Shown: piece by piece, positions 63,536 to 64,000 of the stretch
Numbering within the stretch: the first letter of the stretch is position 1
Layout: each line of letters opens with the position of its first letter
NCBI RefSeq assembly: GCF_017355985.1
Contig: NZ_JAFIQU010000020.1
Span: 1 to 64,000, forward strand
Length of the DNA stretch: 64,000 bases
Source: Arenibaculum pallidiluteum
GTDB taxonomy: Bacteria > Pseudomonadota > Alphaproteobacteria > Azospirillales > Azospirillaceae
Reading direction: 5' to 3'
The notes under the pieces: generated by a model
Databases searched by the model: none
Seen by the model: the letters and a program-made list of their open reading frames with translations, nothing else
What the model was told of the DNA's origin: nothing
Position numbers and translations under genes: made by a program

Positions 63536-64000
63536 ATGGACGACCAGACCCGGGAACCCGACACCAGGCCCACCAACGCGCCCGAGATCGGGGATGCGTC
63601 GCCGCCGACCTCGCCCGAGGCGCTGCTGGCCTATCTCGACTCGCTCGGGATCGAGACCGAGACGATCGCGCACAGGCCGCTCTTCACGGTCGAGGAGAGC
63701 CGCGAGATGCATGCCCTGATCCCCGGGGCGCACTGCAAGAACCTGTTCCTGAAGGACAAGAAGGACCAGCTCTGGCTGGTGGTGGCGCTGGCCGACACGG
63801 CCGTCGACCTGAAGCGGCTGGACAAGCGCATCGGCGCGGCCCGGCTGTCCTTCGGCCGGCCGGACCTGCTGTGGGAGGCGCTGGGCGTGCGGCCCGGCTC
63901 GGTCACCCCCTTCGCGCTGGTCAACGACCGAGCGGGGCGCGTTCGCGTGGTGCTCGAGCGGGCCATGGTCGCCGAGCCCTTGCTGAATTACCATCCGCTG
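63536..64000 (+). CDS. Prolyl-tRNA editing protein ProX-like, cut by window edge
   Basis: The first 155 codons are present; the frame is still open at 64000. After a disordered 25-residue start, the YbaK/ProXp-ala fold is visible: FTVEESREM, the catalytic lysine in CKNLFLKDKKDQLWL, LSFGRPD and GVRPGSVTPFALVND. Proteins of this group hydrolyse Ala-tRNA(Pro). Little of the domain is missing. Divergent from tRNA-Gly. Confidence 0.93.
   Translation, partial: MDDQTREPDTRPTNAPEIGDASPPTSPEALLAYLDSLGIETETIAHRPLFTVEESREMHALIPGAHCKNLFLKDKKDQLWLVVALADTAVDLKRLDKRIGAARLSFGRPDLLWEALGVRPGSVTPFALVNDRAGRVRVVLERAMVAEPLLNYHPL

Overview
The window is chromosomal DNA from a high-GC alphaproteobacterium. It most resembles the Rhodospirillales in the broad sense, but I cannot name a genus from sequence alone. 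The evidence is the alphaproteobacterial gene orders (ccmA-ccmB-...-ccmC; hemC-hemD-mitofilin-hemY divergent from tsaD-gpsA; rsmB-rpe-heparinase-purH), a DUF1127 gene divergent from a LysR gene, an SdhAF4-type protein and an alphaproteobacterial ornithine decarboxylase with a long leader. I see no transposase, integrase, phage gene or CRISPR array.

Layout. 0-4 kb: cytochrome c maturation genes (ccmA, ccmB, an inserted membrane coiled-coil gene, start of ccmC), a GNAT acetyltransferase and an orphan response regulator. 4-8.7 kb: amino-acid/polyamine block with an AruH-like aminotransferase, ornithine decarboxylase behind a 383-base leader, a second aminotransferase and a Gfa-type zinc protein. 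8.9-11.8 kb: a visibly less GC-rich accessory block with two secreted or orphan proteins and a LuxR-type regulator. 11.7-26 kb: signalling and carbon metabolism, namely a diguanylate cyclase, LysR/DUF1127, CbbY-like HAD, 3-oxoacid CoA-transferase scoAB, MarC, a second HAD, SdhAF4, a histidine kinase next to acetyl-CoA synthetase, and a chemoreceptor. 26-35 kb: conserved housekeeping, with EVE and YciI proteins, gpsA and tsaD on the minus strand, then the heme operon hemC-hemD-mitofilin-hemY on the plus strand. 35-45 kb: PRC-barrel protein, EamA exporter, rsmB, rpe, heparinase II/III-like protein, purH and a cyanide-insensitive-type bd oxidase (cydAB). 45-48.5 kb: a decayed vapBC pair, an MFS permease and a glycosyltransferase-like gene. 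48.5-57.5 kb: a secreted alpha/beta hydrolase, a second chemoreceptor, an EAL phosphodiesterase and the very large NAD-glutamate dehydrogenase gdhB. 57.5-64 kb: PPC/DUF296 protein, FAD oxidoreductase, DUF2934 protein, MBL-fold protein, a LysR/SDR divergent pair with a clear palindrome, tRNA-Gly(GCC) and the start of a ProX-type editing protein.

Themes. Heme enzymes are supplied by three sets of genes (ccm, hem, cydAB). c-di-GMP turnover is represented by one cyclase with an inhibition site and one intact EAL enzyme. Acetate activation by AcsA is flanked by a sensor kinase and a chemoreceptor. The best candidates for undescribed biology are RNA-level: the ornithine decarboxylase leader with two overlapping small ORFs, a hairpin that hides the ribosome site of a 59-aa gene, and an orphan minus-strand terminator with no gene in front of it. 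All functions are from reading motifs and context; no database search was run.
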